Assembly (NCBI GenBank): GCA_964457925.1
Contig: CAYWGH010000007.1
Location: 62,001 to 126,000 of the forward strand
Origin: Coneutiohabitans sp964457925
GTDB taxonomy: Bacteria; Zhuqueibacterota; Zhuqueibacteria; Zhuqueibacterales; Zhuqueibacteraceae
Length of the DNA: 64,000 nt
Reading direction: 5' to 3'
A program made the position numbers and the translations under genes. Below are positions 52,535-61,629 of this stretch, piece after piece. Numbering within the stretch: position 1 is the first letter of the stretch; each line of letters opens with the position of its first letter. The notes under the pieces were generated by a model that saw only the letters and a program-made list of their open reading frames with translations, ran no database searches and was not told the origin of the DNA.

Positions 52535-53038
52535 TCATGGGCTGGCATGAACAAGAGACGATTTTTCCGTCTCTGCGGAAGCCGGGTCGGATGCAAAAAA
52601 TTTTGCCAAACGCAATTGATTGCCGCGTTTGAGGCTGGTATCATAGGCGACGACGTCCATCGCGCTGCGAATGAGATGCACCCCCAGGCCGCCGGGGCGA
52701 ATATCGTCAAGATCGCGCGATTTGATATCCGTGAGTACGGCCTTTTTTCCGAAGTCGCGCAAGATGATTTCGATGCCGTTTTGAATCATGCGCGCGGTGA
52801 CAATAATGGGCTTGTCGGTCGCGCCGTCATAGGCATATTTAATGATATTCGCGCACGCCTCATCCACCGCCAGCGTGGTTTGCAGGCTTTGCTGCGGCGT
52901 AAAGCCGATCAATTCGCACAAATGCGCGATCCCGGCGCGAATGATTTTGAGCAGCTTGGGATCGCTCGTCACCCGAAATTCAACGGTGTCGCTGGTTAGG
53001 CTTGCTGCGTTCGCGCGTTTTTGTTTCATGCCTTTCAT
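52535..53038 (-). CDS. Anti-sigma-type serine kinase (RsbW-like HATPase)
   Basis: 167 residues from ATG 53038, with AGGAG upstream. The GHKL ATPase boxes are visible: N box 'TLAVDEACANIIKYAY', G1-like 'EIILRDFGKKA' and G2 'RPGGLGVHLIRSAMD'. RsbW/SpoIIAB proteins bind a sigma factor or another target and phosphorylate the STAS partner encoded downstream. The C-terminal 20 residues are a variable acidic tail. Target unknown. A TTG start at 53056 would add six residues. Confidence 0.85.
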   Translation of the reverse strand: MKGMKQKRANAASLTSDTVEFRVTSDPKLLKIIRAGIAHLCELIGFTPQQSLQTTLAVDEACANIIKYAYDGATDKPIIVTARMIQNGIEIILRDFGKKAVLTDIKSRDLDDIRPGGLGVHLIRSAMDVVAYDTSLKRGNQLRLAKFFASDPASAETEKSSLVHASP

Positions 53039-53145
53039 ACAACTCCTGCACCTCAAAATGTTGCAGAATCAAAATGGGATAGGCCGCTCTGCTTCACTTT
53101 TTAACAACTCAATAAACCCCAAGCCGGACGAGCCGGAACCAAATT

Positions 53146-53204
53146 CTACCACGAAGACACAAAGGCACCAAGCTCTTCTCCTTTGTGTCTTCGTGCCTTG
53201 GTAG
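53146..53204. repeat. Palindromic intergenic repeat
   Basis: CGAAGACACAAAG (53152-53164) pairs perfectly with CTTTGTGTCTTCG (53181-53193), and outer CTACCA pairs with TGGTAG. It lies in a 256-base gap with no gene. 'Cacgaagacacaaagg'-type palindromes are widespread in bacterial genomes. Confidence 0.75.
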
Positions 53205-53294
53205 TTAGAAAATTTTTGCCTGTTTAGAAATGATTCAACTTTAAAAAGACTAACCTCTCAACAAGCCGCATTTTTTGACTTTGTTCTTGCGTTT

Positions 53295-54206
53295 TCACCA
53301 TCTGCCGGAAGCGCCGCCGCCGGAGAAACTGCCGCCGCCTCCGGAAAAACCGCCACCGGAAGAACTGCTGCGCCCCGAGCTGCCGCCCGAGGAGGAACGC
53401 CAGCCGCCGCCGTTACTCCCGCCCCATTTCTTTGACCATTTTTTTTGCTGCGCTTTGCCCTTTGGGCTGAAGCTCAACCACAATTTCAAACCGCCGATGC
53501 CGAATAAATATGCGCCAAAGGCGGTCATTCCGCCGCGCGTTCCAAAAATGACCAGGGGGAATGCAAACCAAAACGGAATCAAAAAGAAATACAAGAACCA
53601 TCCGGAGAAGCCTTCTGAAACGGCGCAGATGCACGTGAACATCCCGACCACAATTGAAAAAACCAAGAGCATCAGCAGCCGGCCCTTCCAATCAAGCTCC
53701 GGCGATGCCGGCTCATCGCTTGCCACATAGGCGCCTTGAATGGCCGCGAGAATCGCGTGCACGCCGTTGCGCACACCGCCGTCAAAATCACCGTCGCGAA
53801 AACGCGGCACAATTTCGTTGCGAATGATGCGGCCGCAGGTGATGTCCGGCAAATCGCCTTCCAGGCCGCTGCCGACTTCGATACGTACGGCGCGATCGTC
53901 GCGGGCAATCAGCAGCAGCACGCCGTTATCGTTATCGGCGCGGCCGATCTTCCAGGTTTCCGCCACGCGCATGGAGAATTCTTCCAAAATTTCGCCCTGC
54001 AGGCCGGCAATCGTGAGCACGACGATTTGATTGGACGTCGAATCCTCGTGCGCTTTGAGCGTCTGCTCAAGCTCCTCGATGGTCGCCGAAGAAAGCATGC
54101 CGGCGGTGTCGTTGACTCTCCCGGCTAAGAACGGAACCTCGAGCGTTTGCGCGTGCAGCGCGACGAAAGCGAAACAGAAAAAGCAGAGAAAAATCCGTAT
54201 CGTCAT
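53295..54206 (-). CDS. TPM-domain protein, YgcG-like
   Basis: 303 residues with a signal peptide ending 'VALHAQTLEVP'. The TPM domain covers about 25-160 ('GRVNDTAGMLSSATIEELEQ', 'GVLLLIARDDRAVRIEVGSG'). Two or three membrane helices follow near 178-240, and the C-terminus is a long Gly/Ser run ending 'GGGASGRW'. The family is membrane-anchored and of poorly known role; some TPM domains act as phosphatases or in photosystem repair. The second TPM gene lies 16 bases upstream. Confidence 0.85.
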   Translation of the reverse strand: MTIRIFLCFFCFAFVALHAQTLEVPFLAGRVNDTAGMLSSATIEELEQTLKAHEDSTSNQIVVLTIAGLQGEILEEFSMRVAETWKIGRADNDNGVLLLIARDDRAVRIEVGSGLEGDLPDITCGRIIRNEIVPRFRDGDFDGGVRNGVHAILAAIQGAYVASDEPASPELDWKGRLLMLLVFSIVVGMFTCICAVSEGFSGWFLYFFLIPFWFAFPLVIFGTRGGMTAFGAYLFGIGGLKLWLSFSPKGKAQQKKWSKKWGGSNGGGWRSSSGGSSGRSSSSGGGFSGGGGSFSGGGASGRW

Positions 54207-54222
54207 GCGAGGCGCTTGGTTG

Positions 54223-54918
54223 CTAATTCAGATGGTTGCCAAAACGAAGGGCATCGGTTAGTTCGTCGGTGTCATCCGGCCGGCGGATGACGCCCTCCCG
54301 GTGCAACAGCTCGCCGCATTTTTCAATGGCGGCAATCAAAGCGCGGCTGGGTTGCCCGGCGCGCATGCCGCTGATGATGAGCTGCACGACTTCGTTCCAT
54401 TCGTCCTGCTCGACTTTGGCATTGATGCCGGTATCGCCCCACACGATGACTTTGCGCTCCAGCAGACTCAAAAAAATCAGAATGCCCGTGCGATCTTTGG
54501 TCCGGAAAATTTCCTCTGCAACAAAGGCTTCTGCCGCACGCTGCGTCACGCGCTGATCGAGCAGGCGTTGGCCGGCAAAAAAGCGTCTCAGCATGGGCGT
54601 GAAGTAAACGGCAGCCATGCCCACGGCCTGCGCGCCCAAAATCAAAATGACGATTTGCGCCACGCCGAGATTCAACCAAAGCGAGGTAAACTCCCGCAGC
54701 AACAACAGCGCAAGAATGACGCTCAAACTCAAACACATGCCGCCGCGCCACCAGGCGATTTCATAATCATCGCTTTGCTCAACGACAAACGGCACGATTT
54801 CGCCGGCGGTGCGGCCCTCGGCTTTTTTGATCGCCGCCGCAATCTGCTCGCGATCTGCATCAGAGAATAAGCGCGCCAGAGCCGCGGGAATGGCTTCGTG
54901 TTCAGCGTGTTTGTTCAT
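54223..54918 (-). CDS. TPM-domain membrane protein
   Basis: 231 residues. It begins with 'FSDADREQIAAAIKKAEGR', has two membrane helices near 60-105, and then a TPM-type section 'TGILIFLSLLERKVIVWGDT' and 'WNEVVQLIISGMRAGQPS'. It has no signal peptide. It is related to, but shorter than, the neighbouring TPM protein and lacks its Gly-rich tail. Two TPM genes side by side, often with lemA, are common; no lemA is present here. They lie between the anti-sigma kinase and the phosphatase gene. Confidence 0.8.
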   Translation of the reverse strand: MNKHAEHEAIPAALARLFSDADREQIAAAIKKAEGRTAGEIVPFVVEQSDDYEIAWWRGGMCLSLSVILALLLLREFTSLWLNLGVAQIVILILGAQAVGMAAVYFTPMLRRFFAGQRLLDQRVTQRAAEAFVAEEIFRTKDRTGILIFLSLLERKVIVWGDTGINAKVEQDEWNEVVQLIISGMRAGQPSRALIAAIEKCGELLHREGVIRRPDDTDELTDALRFGNHLN

Positions 54919-54942
54919 AAATGTGTTGGTTGCGTGTGAATC

Positions 54943-56271
54943 TCAGCCCCAGCGCAGAACCACAACGGTTTGATCGTCATGCTGGGCTTCGCCGCCGGTG
55001 AAGCGCTGCACATCTTGCATCAAATGATCCACCAGCGCCTGCGGCGAGGGCCAGGGCCGCCGCAGGCTTTTGCCCAGGCGTTCCATGGAATATTGTTTGG
55101 TATCGCTGTTTTTGGCCTCGATCACGCCATCGGTAAAAATGATGAGATAATCGCCCGGCGCAAGCTGCAATGATTTTTGCGCAAAACGCGATTCCGCCAG
55201 AATGCCGAGCGGCGCGCCTCCGCCCTTGCCGATAAACTCTCCAGATTTGCCGCTATTCCGCAGCCAAAAAAAGGGCAAATGTCCGCCGGTGGCATAGTTC
55301 ACTTTGCCCGTGGCAATATCGAGCAGAATATACTGCAATGTTACAAACATGCCGCGGCGTCCGCGTTCGACGAGAATGTGATTGATGGTTTCCAACACCT
55401 GGGCGGGATGGGAATCGGTTTGCGAGTAGATGCGAAAGTCGCTCATCAGGCGCGCCATGTAAAGCGCGGCGGGCATGCCCTTGCCGGAGACATCGCCCAT
55501 CACCACGCCGAGCGTTTCGTCGCTGCAATTGACGAAATCATAAAAATCGCCGCCGATTTGAATGGCGGGAATCGACCTGGCAGCCACACTGAAACGATTG
55601 TGCGGATCGGACGGGAATTTTTGCGGCAGAAAACTTTCCTGAATCGTGCGCGCGGCCTCGAGCTGTTGATCGAGCTTTTGCTTTTCCAGCATGGCGCGAT
55701 GGTTCCGCGCGTTTTCAATGGCGAGCGCAACCTGGCGGCAAAACGTGGAAAATAAATCCAGATCATCGTTGGTGAAATTCCGGCTGCCAATGGGGTTCAA
55801 CACCTCTGCCACGCCGATGATGCGATTACGCACTTTCAACGGCGCCGCCAGAATCGAGCGCGTCTTGAACCCGGTGACATCATCGCTTTTTTTGAAAAAG
55901 CGCGGGTCCTGGCTGACATCGGGCACGATGAGCGGCTCGCCGGTTTGCGCCACCCAGCCGGCGATGCCCTCGCCCACGCGCAAGCGGATTTTATTCTTGA
56001 CCTCTTCGCCGACCTCGCCCAGCGCCACCTCCCATTCCAGCATGCCGGTGGCTTCGTTGATCAACATCACCGAGCTGGCCTCGGCGTGCATCACCGCTTG
56101 CGCCTTCTCCATCACCAGGCTCAACACGTTGTCGAGATCGAGCGTGCTGTTGACGATGATGCTCACTTCGATCAAGCTCGAGAGATTGGCGACTTTGGCT
56201 TGCAGCGCCTCGAGTTCCGTGCTGGTCATTGCCGCGGGGGTCAACTTTTTTGAATTGGGTACGCTCGCCAT
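54943..56271 (-). CDS. GAF-SpoIIE protein phosphatase (RsbU-like)
   Basis: 442 residues. A GAF sensor domain (about 30-190, 'HAEASSVMLINEATGMLEWE', 'IAGWVAQTGEPLIVPDV') is joined by a helix to a PP2C-like SpoIIE domain (215-442) with metal-binding 'IQIGGDFYDFV', 'VMGDVSGKGMPAALYMA', 'FTDGVIEAKNS' and 'HDDQTVVVLRWG'. These phosphatases dephosphorylate STAS antagonists. A STAS gene and its kinase lie downstream on the same strand, forming a signalling module whose input would be the GAF ligand. Cytoplasmic, as no membrane segment is seen. Confidence 0.92.
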   Translation of the reverse strand: MASVPNSKKLTPAAMTSTELEALQAKVANLSSLIEVSIIVNSTLDLDNVLSLVMEKAQAVMHAEASSVMLINEATGMLEWEVALGEVGEEVKNKIRLRVGEGIAGWVAQTGEPLIVPDVSQDPRFFKKSDDVTGFKTRSILAAPLKVRNRIIGVAEVLNPIGSRNFTNDDLDLFSTFCRQVALAIENARNHRAMLEKQKLDQQLEAARTIQESFLPQKFPSDPHNRFSVAARSIPAIQIGGDFYDFVNCSDETLGVVMGDVSGKGMPAALYMARLMSDFRIYSQTDSHPAQVLETINHILVERGRRGMFVTLQYILLDIATGKVNYATGGHLPFFWLRNSGKSGEFIGKGGGAPLGILAESRFAQKSLQLAPGDYLIIFTDGVIEAKNSDTKQYSMERLGKSLRRPWPSPQALVDHLMQDVQRFTGGEAQHDDQTVVVLRWG

Positions 56272-56584
56272 GAGGGCGAATGTAGGTCAAAATGGAGGAA
56301 AAGTCAATGTCCAATCTTGGCGGTCCCCGGGCGCAGCAGGATTTTTCACTTGACTTTGTTAAGCCGCAGCGATATTTTCACCGCCACTTTGTTCACAATG
56401 CACGGCATTTATGTCTTTTAGGAAACGAGCTGATGCTGTGCTGTTTATAAAACGACGCGCGGCGTCAATACCGGCGTCAGCGAGTTGTTTCACGGCGCCT
56501 ACCCGCTTGACACGACGTCTGCTCATCGTACGATAGGAGCTGCTCAAAGCCGCAGCAGCACATGATTGACTCATTCCGAATTGC
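56272..56584. other. Divergent intergenic region
   Basis: 313 bases between divergently oriented genes; promoters for the phosphatase and the M20 peptidase must lie here but no clear consensus is seen. A minus-strand frame of about 75 codons starting at ATG 56588 and ending at 56359 is basic in its middle ('MSRRRVKRVGAVKQLAD'). It has no ribosome site and no known relatives, so it is not called a gene. Confidence 0.45.
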
Positions 56585-57853
56585 ATGAACCAAAAACAGA
56601 CGCTCCCCCTCGCAAAAATTTTTGAGCAGATCGACCGGCTTCGCGACGAAGCAATTGAGTTGCAGCGCCAATTGACGCGCATTCCCGCGCTTTCGCCGGA
56701 AAGCGGCGGCGATGGCGAAAAAGCCAAAGCCGATTTTTTACACGATTGGTTGCAGCTATCCCTGCGACCCGATGAGATGCAGCGGTATCACGCGCCGGAT
56801 AAACGCGTATCCTGCGGCTATCGCCCGAATCTCGTCGCGCGGTTTAAGGGGCATTCAGCGCAGCACAAAATTGCGATTATGGCACATGTCGATGTTGTGC
56901 CGCCGGGCGATCGCTCGAAATGGACGGGAGATCCGTGGACGCTGCGCGTCGAACAGCGCGCTGACGGCCAAACCAAGCTTATCGGTCGCGGCGTGGAAGA
57001 CAATCAACAAGGCCTGGTGTCTGCGGTGTGCGCGATGAAAGCATTGCGCGATTTGCAGATGACGCCTGAATTTGATGTGGCGTTGCTGTTCGTGGCTGAT
57101 GAAGAAACCGGCAGCCGTTACGGCGCGCATTTTCTCATCGATCATCATGCGGAGCTTTTCAACAAGAATGATCTCATGATCATTCCGGACGCCGGCAATC
57201 AAAACGGCACGATGATCGAAGTGGCGGAGAAGAGTATTTTGTGGCTGCGTTTTCAAACGATGGGCCGGCAATGTCATGGCTCGGAGCCGGAGAAGGGCCG
57301 CAACGCGCATAAAGCTGCAAATTATCTGGCTTATCGCCTCGAATCGCTTTATCAAAAATTCAAAAAACGAAATGCCATGTTCCAGCCGCCGTTCTCCACC
57401 TTTGAGCCGACCAAGCGCGAAGCAAACGTGCCGAACGTCAATACCATTCCAGGCGAGGATGTGATGTATTTCGACTGCCGAATCTTGCCGGAATACAAAA
57501 CGGCGGACGTCGTAAAAGCGGTGCGCGCAATCGCGAAAGAAACCGAACGAAAATTCCGAGTAAAAATTCTGATCACTCCGCAACAGGGCGAGCAAGCGGC
57601 TCCGCCGACTTCCATGGACGCGCCAGTCGTCAACGCAATTGCACGCGCAGTGCGTGACTTGCGCGGTGTGCGGCCCAAGCCCATGGGCATTGGCGGCGGC
57701 ACGGTGGCCGCGTGTTTTCGCCGCGCCGGAATTCCGGCGGCCGTGTGGTCCACGATGGAGGATACGGCGCACAGTCCCGACGAATCCTGCCTGGTCAAGA
57801 ACATGCTGGACGATGCCAAAGTGTTTGCGCATATTTTTATGCAGAAAGGTTGA
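56585..57853 (+). CDS. M20-family metallopeptidase (dipeptidase/deacylase)
   Basis: 422 residues. Metal ligands are 'IAIMAHVDVVPPG' (His, Asp), 'GRGVEDNQQGLV' (Asp), 'VADEETGSRYG' (Glu-Glu), 'MIIPDAGNQ' (Asp) and 'MEDTAHSPDESCLV' (His). A dimerisation domain lies between about 220 and 330. The family hydrolyses dipeptides or N-acyl amino acids with two zinc ions. 'LGWLP'-type features for a specific subfamily are not clear. It is followed one base later by an M29 aminopeptidase, so the cluster may handle peptide breakdown. Confidence 0.9.
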   Translation: MNQKQTLPLAKIFEQIDRLRDEAIELQRQLTRIPALSPESGGDGEKAKADFLHDWLQLSLRPDEMQRYHAPDKRVSCGYRPNLVARFKGHSAQHKIAIMAHVDVVPPGDRSKWTGDPWTLRVEQRADGQTKLIGRGVEDNQQGLVSAVCAMKALRDLQMTPEFDVALLFVADEETGSRYGAHFLIDHHAELFNKNDLMIIPDAGNQNGTMIEVAEKSILWLRFQTMGRQCHGSEPEKGRNAHKAANYLAYRLESLYQKFKKRNAMFQPPFSTFEPTKREANVPNVNTIPGEDVMYFDCRILPEYKTADVVKAVRAIAKETERKFRVKILITPQQGEQAAPPTSMDAPVVNAIARAVRDLRGVRPKPMGIGGGTVAACFRRAGIPAAVWSTMEDTAHSPDESCLVKNMLDDAKVFAHIFMQKG

Positions 57854-57854
57854 A

Positions 57855-58973
57855 ATGCCGACGCGTAAAACGACGACAAAAGCGGTGAAATCATCCGCGC
57901 AGAAAGCGGTCAAGAAAAACGTGGTGAAAAAAGCGCCAGCCGCCAAAACCTCTGCGCGCAAGGCCGCCAGCCGGAAAGTTAAATCTGCTTCACCGCCAGC
58001 TCAGACGTCAGCTCGCTTAAATGAAAAGCTGTTTGCTGCCGCGCGCATCGCGGTGAAAGATTGCATGAACGTTAGGCCGGGTGAAACGGTTGCAATCATC
58101 ACTGATGAAAACAAGCGCAACATCGGGGCGGCGCTGTGGCAGGCCGCGAAAGAATTGGGCGCAGAAGCAATGCTGGCGGAAATCACGCCGCGCGCGCGCA
58201 ACGGCGAAGAGCCGCCCGCGCCAATTGCCGCCTTGATGGCCGCGAGCAGCGTGGTCCTCTGCCCCACGACGAAATCCGTCACGCACACGGAAGCCCGGCG
58301 CCAGGCCTGCGCGCGCGGCGCGCGCATCGCGACACTCCCCGGCATCACCGAAGACATGATGATTCGCTGCCTGAGCGCGGATTATCAAACCATTGCCGCG
58401 CGCAGCCGCAAGCTTTCGGAAGAATTGCAGCGCGGCGACCTCGTGCGCGTCACCAGCCCGGCAGGCACCGACATCACGTTGCGGCGCGGCGATCGCTATC
58501 CCAAACCCGACACCGGACTCTATCATGAAGCAGGAAGTTCCGGCAATCTACCTGCTGGTGAAACTTTCTTCGCGCCGATCGAGGGCAGTGCGCAGGGCCA
58601 TATCGTTTTTGAAGCCGCGGTTGCCGGCATCGGCAAACTGCAGCAGCCGATTCACATTGTTGTTCGCGACGGCATGGCCGTTGAGATCACGGGCGGCAGC
58701 GAAGCAGAGAAGTTGAATGAACTGGTGGATGGCGTCGGGCCGGACGGGCGCAACCTTGCCGAACTGGGCATTGGCACAAATGATCAAGCGCAAATTACCG
58801 GCGTGATTTTGGAAGATGAAAAAGTCATGGGAACCGTTCACTTCGCGCTTGGCGATAACAAATCCATGGGCGGTACGGTCGCCGTTTCGAGTCACCTCGA
58901 TGGCCTCATCTTGCAGCCAACGGTTTATGTCGATGGCCGCATGATCATGGCGGCCGGCAAACTATTGGTGTAG
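57855..58973 (+). CDS. M29-type aminopeptidase with Lys/Ala-rich N-terminal tail
   Basis: 372 residues from ATG 57855 (AAAGG upstream). The first 50 residues are a Lys/Ala/Ser tail like the C-terminal domain of histone H1 ('KAVKKNVVKKAPAAK'). The rest is a thermophilic-metalloprotease-type fold with all likely metal ligands: Glu in 'LPAGETFFAP', Glu in 'NLAELGIGTN', His in 'GTVHFALGDN' and His/Asp in 'SSHLDGLI'. M29 enzymes remove N-terminal residues using two metal ions in the cytoplasm. The tail is not part of the family. The stop codon abuts the ATG of the next gene. Confidence 0.85.
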   Translation: MPTRKTTTKAVKSSAQKAVKKNVVKKAPAAKTSARKAASRKVKSASPPAQTSARLNEKLFAAARIAVKDCMNVRPGETVAIITDENKRNIGAALWQAAKELGAEAMLAEITPRARNGEEPPAPIAALMAASSVVLCPTTKSVTHTEARRQACARGARIATLPGITEDMMIRCLSADYQTIAARSRKLSEELQRGDLVRVTSPAGTDITLRRGDRYPKPDTGLYHEAGSSGNLPAGETFFAPIEGSAQGHIVFEAAVAGIGKLQQPIHIVVRDGMAVEITGGSEAEKLNELVDGVGPDGRNLAELGIGTNDQAQITGVILEDEKVMGTVHFALGDNKSMGGTVAVSSHLDGLILQPTVYVDGRMIMAAGKLLV

Positions 58974-59960
58974 ATGAATCGACTGGAAAAAACCGCGCAA
59001 CTTGCGCTCTTCGATTACCTTGCGCTGGAACCCAGGCAGGCGTTGCTCATTGTTGCGGCGCGCGATCAAACGCCGGTGGCCAATCTTTTTCGCAAGGTGG
59101 CGGAAAAGGCGAAGAGTGATGTTTTTATTCTCGAACTTCCCGGCAATCACGAGCGCAGCACCCTTCATTCTCTGCTCTGCCGCAATTTTATCAACACCGC
59201 GGAAAAAGTTTTGGTGTTGGCGCCGCGTTTGGACACGGCAAGCATAAACTGGCTGCGGCAACAAACACGCAGCCAGATTGTGATTTGTCCGGCGATGGAG
59301 GAGGAAGCCGTGCAACGCAGCGCAAAAACCGACTTGCGGCGTTTGCGCGAACGCTGCCGCAAAATCGCCGACATTCTGACCATCGGCAAAACCATCAAGC
59401 TGACGAGCAAGGCGGGCTCGGCGCTGGAAATGTCCATTCACCAGCATCGCGGCGCGCTGGAAGCCACGCCGTTGCACAGCGGCTTGATGTGTACGAGCAT
59501 GCCGACCGGCCGTGCTTATATCGCGCCGGTTTCGAACACTGTCAACGGCGACCTCATTCTCAACGGTGTGGCCGGCGAACGCAACTCAAGCTCGGCAACA
59601 ATTGCAATCAAAGTCATTGACGGCAAGATCAAAATGATTCGCGGAGGCAAGGAGGCCATGGCGCTGCGCCGCCGTTTACGCGCCAGCGGAGCGGAATTGG
59701 TTGATGGCAGCGGCGCCAAACCCAAAACCGGCACGGCGCGCACGGTTTTGGAGATCGGTTTTGGCATGAATGAATTTGCGCGCTTCGGCCAATCCGAATT
59801 GGAAGACGAAAAAATGCTGGGCACGATTCATCTCGGCTTTGGCCGGCGGCTCGGCTCTGCGAAATTGACCGAAATCGTCGCGCGCGGCTTGATCACCGAG
59901 CCGACGGTGACCATCGATAATCGGACAATCATGCAAGACGGCAAACTGATGTTCGAGTAG
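58974..59960 (+). CDS. M29-like paralogue lacking most metal ligands
   Basis: 328 residues, starting directly after the TAG of the upstream peptidase gene, and similar to it over the full length ('LEDEKMLGTIHLGFGRRLG' against 'LEDEKVMGTVHFALGDN'). At the ligand positions, the first Glu is Arg ('MPTGRAYIAP'), the middle Glu and the first His remain, and the final His-x-Asp is replaced ('EIVARGLI'). Three of five ligands are thus gone. It is probably non-catalytic and may form a heterodimer with, or regulate, its neighbour; this is inference. Confidence 0.82.
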   Translation: MNRLEKTAQLALFDYLALEPRQALLIVAARDQTPVANLFRKVAEKAKSDVFILELPGNHERSTLHSLLCRNFINTAEKVLVLAPRLDTASINWLRQQTRSQIVICPAMEEEAVQRSAKTDLRRLRERCRKIADILTIGKTIKLTSKAGSALEMSIHQHRGALEATPLHSGLMCTSMPTGRAYIAPVSNTVNGDLILNGVAGERNSSSATIAIKVIDGKIKMIRGGKEAMALRRRLRASGAELVDGSGAKPKTGTARTVLEIGFGMNEFARFGQSELEDEKMLGTIHLGFGRRLGSAKLTEIVARGLITEPTVTIDNRTIMQDGKLMFE

Positions 59961-60264
59961 AGATGTGAAGTGTAGTTTGGCTTCGAACAACGCCACGACA
60001 AACCGACGCCTTAACATTTTGCGCCGTCAGAATTTTCACAAACTCTGCGACTTGCTTTAATCCTTGCCGGCCACGAATTGATATCCTCCCTCCGGGTATG
60101 TAGGGCCGTGTCTTCAGCCGCTAATTTCCACAGAACGAGAGCTTGTGATAATCATTAACCATGTAGATTTTATCTGCATCAACCGTGTGTGACAGCACCC
60201 TTGCTGCATAATTATTATATCTTTCTCAAAAATATGATTTACTAAAGCAGAGATCGCATTTTTG
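59961..60264. other. Intergenic region upstream of the DAHP synthase gene
   Basis: 304 bases without a credible gene. The last 90 bases are AT-rich ('AATTATTATATC'), with GTGACA and TATTAT 18 bases apart near 60189-60218 as a possible plus-strand promoter. No leader peptide rich in aromatic residues and no tryptophan/tyrosine-type attenuator was seen. Confidence 0.4.
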
Positions 60265-61629
60265 ATGAAACCCTGGACGCCCGAAAGCTGGAGAACAAAG
60301 CCCATCTCCCAGCAGCCTGACTATCCCGATCCGGCACACCTGGAGCGAGTCCTTTCTCAGCTCCGTTCTTATCCGTCGTTGGTTTTTCCCGGTGAAGTCG
60401 ATTATCTCAAACGTTTGCTCAAAGACGCGGCGCAGGGCAAGCGCTTTTTGCTGCAGGGCGGCGATTGCGCCGAACGCTTTCAAGATTTCAACAGCCGCGC
60501 GATTGCCGATAAATTAAAAATCCTGCTGCAAATGAGTTTGGTGCTGATTTATGGCATGCGCAAGCCGGTGGTGCGTGTCGGGCGCATTGCCGGGCAGTTC
60601 GCCAAGCCGCGCTCAGCCGCCTATGAAACCTACAATGGTCAGCGTTTGCCGGTGTTCCGCGGGGACAGTATCAACTCGTTCGAGCCGAACGCCAAAACCC
60701 GCGTTCCGGATCCTGAGCGCTTGCTGCAAAGTTATTATCATGCCGCTACCACGATCAATTATATCCGCGCTTTGATCGAAGGCGGGTTCGCGGATTTACA
60801 CCATCCCGATCACTGGAATTTGGAGTTTCTCTCCAAAAGCGACCGCCGCCGGGATTACCGCCGGCTCGTTAAGCGCATTCTCGACAGCATTCAATTCATG
60901 GAGGCGCTGGGCGGTGTGAAAGCCGAAGTGTTGGGCCGTGTTGATTTTTTCATTTCACATGAAGGCTTGTTGCTGGCTTACGAAGAGGCGCTCACGCATT
61001 ATCTCCCGGAGCGCAAGCGTTACTACAATCTTGGCGCGCACACGCTGTGGATCGGCGACCGCACGCGCCAGCTTGACAGCGCCCACGTGGAGTACTTTCG
61101 CGGCCTCGCCAACCCCATTGGCGTGAAGATCGGGGCGAGCTGCACCCCGGACGAGTTGGTCGAATTGACTCGAGTGCTGAATCCCAAAAATGAATGGGGG
61201 CGTTTGACCTTGATTACGCGCTTGGGAAAAGACGCCATCGGTGAGTTGTTGCCGCCGCTGATTCGTGCGGCGCAAAAACACAGATGCCGTGTGCTCTGGT
61301 GTTGCGATCCCATGCACGGCAACACCAAAACCACCGCAGGCGGCGTCAAAACCCGTGATTTTCGCGATATTCTCTCGGAACTGGCGCAATGTTTCGACAT
61401 TCATCGCCGGCATGAGAGTCACCTCGGCGGCGTGCATTTCGAGCTAACCGGCGAGGCCGTGACCGAATGCCTGGGCGGCGCCGAGCAAATCGTGGAAGAG
61501 GATCTTGCTACAAATTATCAAACCTATTGCGACCCCCGCCTGAATTACTCCCAGAGTATGGAAATGGCATTTCAAATTGCCAGCGCGCATGATGTCCGCG
61601 TGCCGAATCTTGCCTGGCCGAGCTTTTAA
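60265..61629 (+). CDS. Class II (plant-type) DAHP synthase
   Basis: 454 residues from ATG 60265; a TTG one codon earlier is ignored. Family motifs are 'FLLQGGDCAERFQDFN' (metal Cys), 'KPVVRVGRIAGQFAKPRS', 'YETYNGQRLPVFRGDSINS' and C-terminal 'HESHLGGVHFELTGEAVTE' with metal ligands His/Glu. It condenses phosphoenolpyruvate and erythrose-4-phosphate to DAHP, the first step of aromatic amino-acid synthesis. Class II enzymes lack sequence similarity to AroF/G/H. It stands alone here, without other aro genes. Confidence 0.93.
   Translation: MKPWTPESWRTKPISQQPDYPDPAHLERVLSQLRSYPSLVFPGEVDYLKRLLKDAAQGKRFLLQGGDCAERFQDFNSRAIADKLKILLQMSLVLIYGMRKPVVRVGRIAGQFAKPRSAAYETYNGQRLPVFRGDSINSFEPNAKTRVPDPERLLQSYYHAATTINYIRALIEGGFADLHHPDHWNLEFLSKSDRRRDYRRLVKRILDSIQFMEALGGVKAEVLGRVDFFISHEGLLLAYEEALTHYLPERKRYYNLGAHTLWIGDRTRQLDSAHVEYFRGLANPIGVKIGASCTPDELVELTRVLNPKNEWGRLTLITRLGKDAIGELLPPLIRAAQKHRCRVLWCCDPMHGNTKTTAGGVKTRDFRDILSELAQCFDIHRRHESHLGGVHFELTGEAVTECLGGAEQIVEEDLATNYQTYCDPRLNYSQSMEMAFQIASAHDVRVPNLAWPSF

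Noticed and set aside
56855..57961. 368-codon minus-strand open frame
   Set aside because: Antisense shadow of the M20 peptidase gene.
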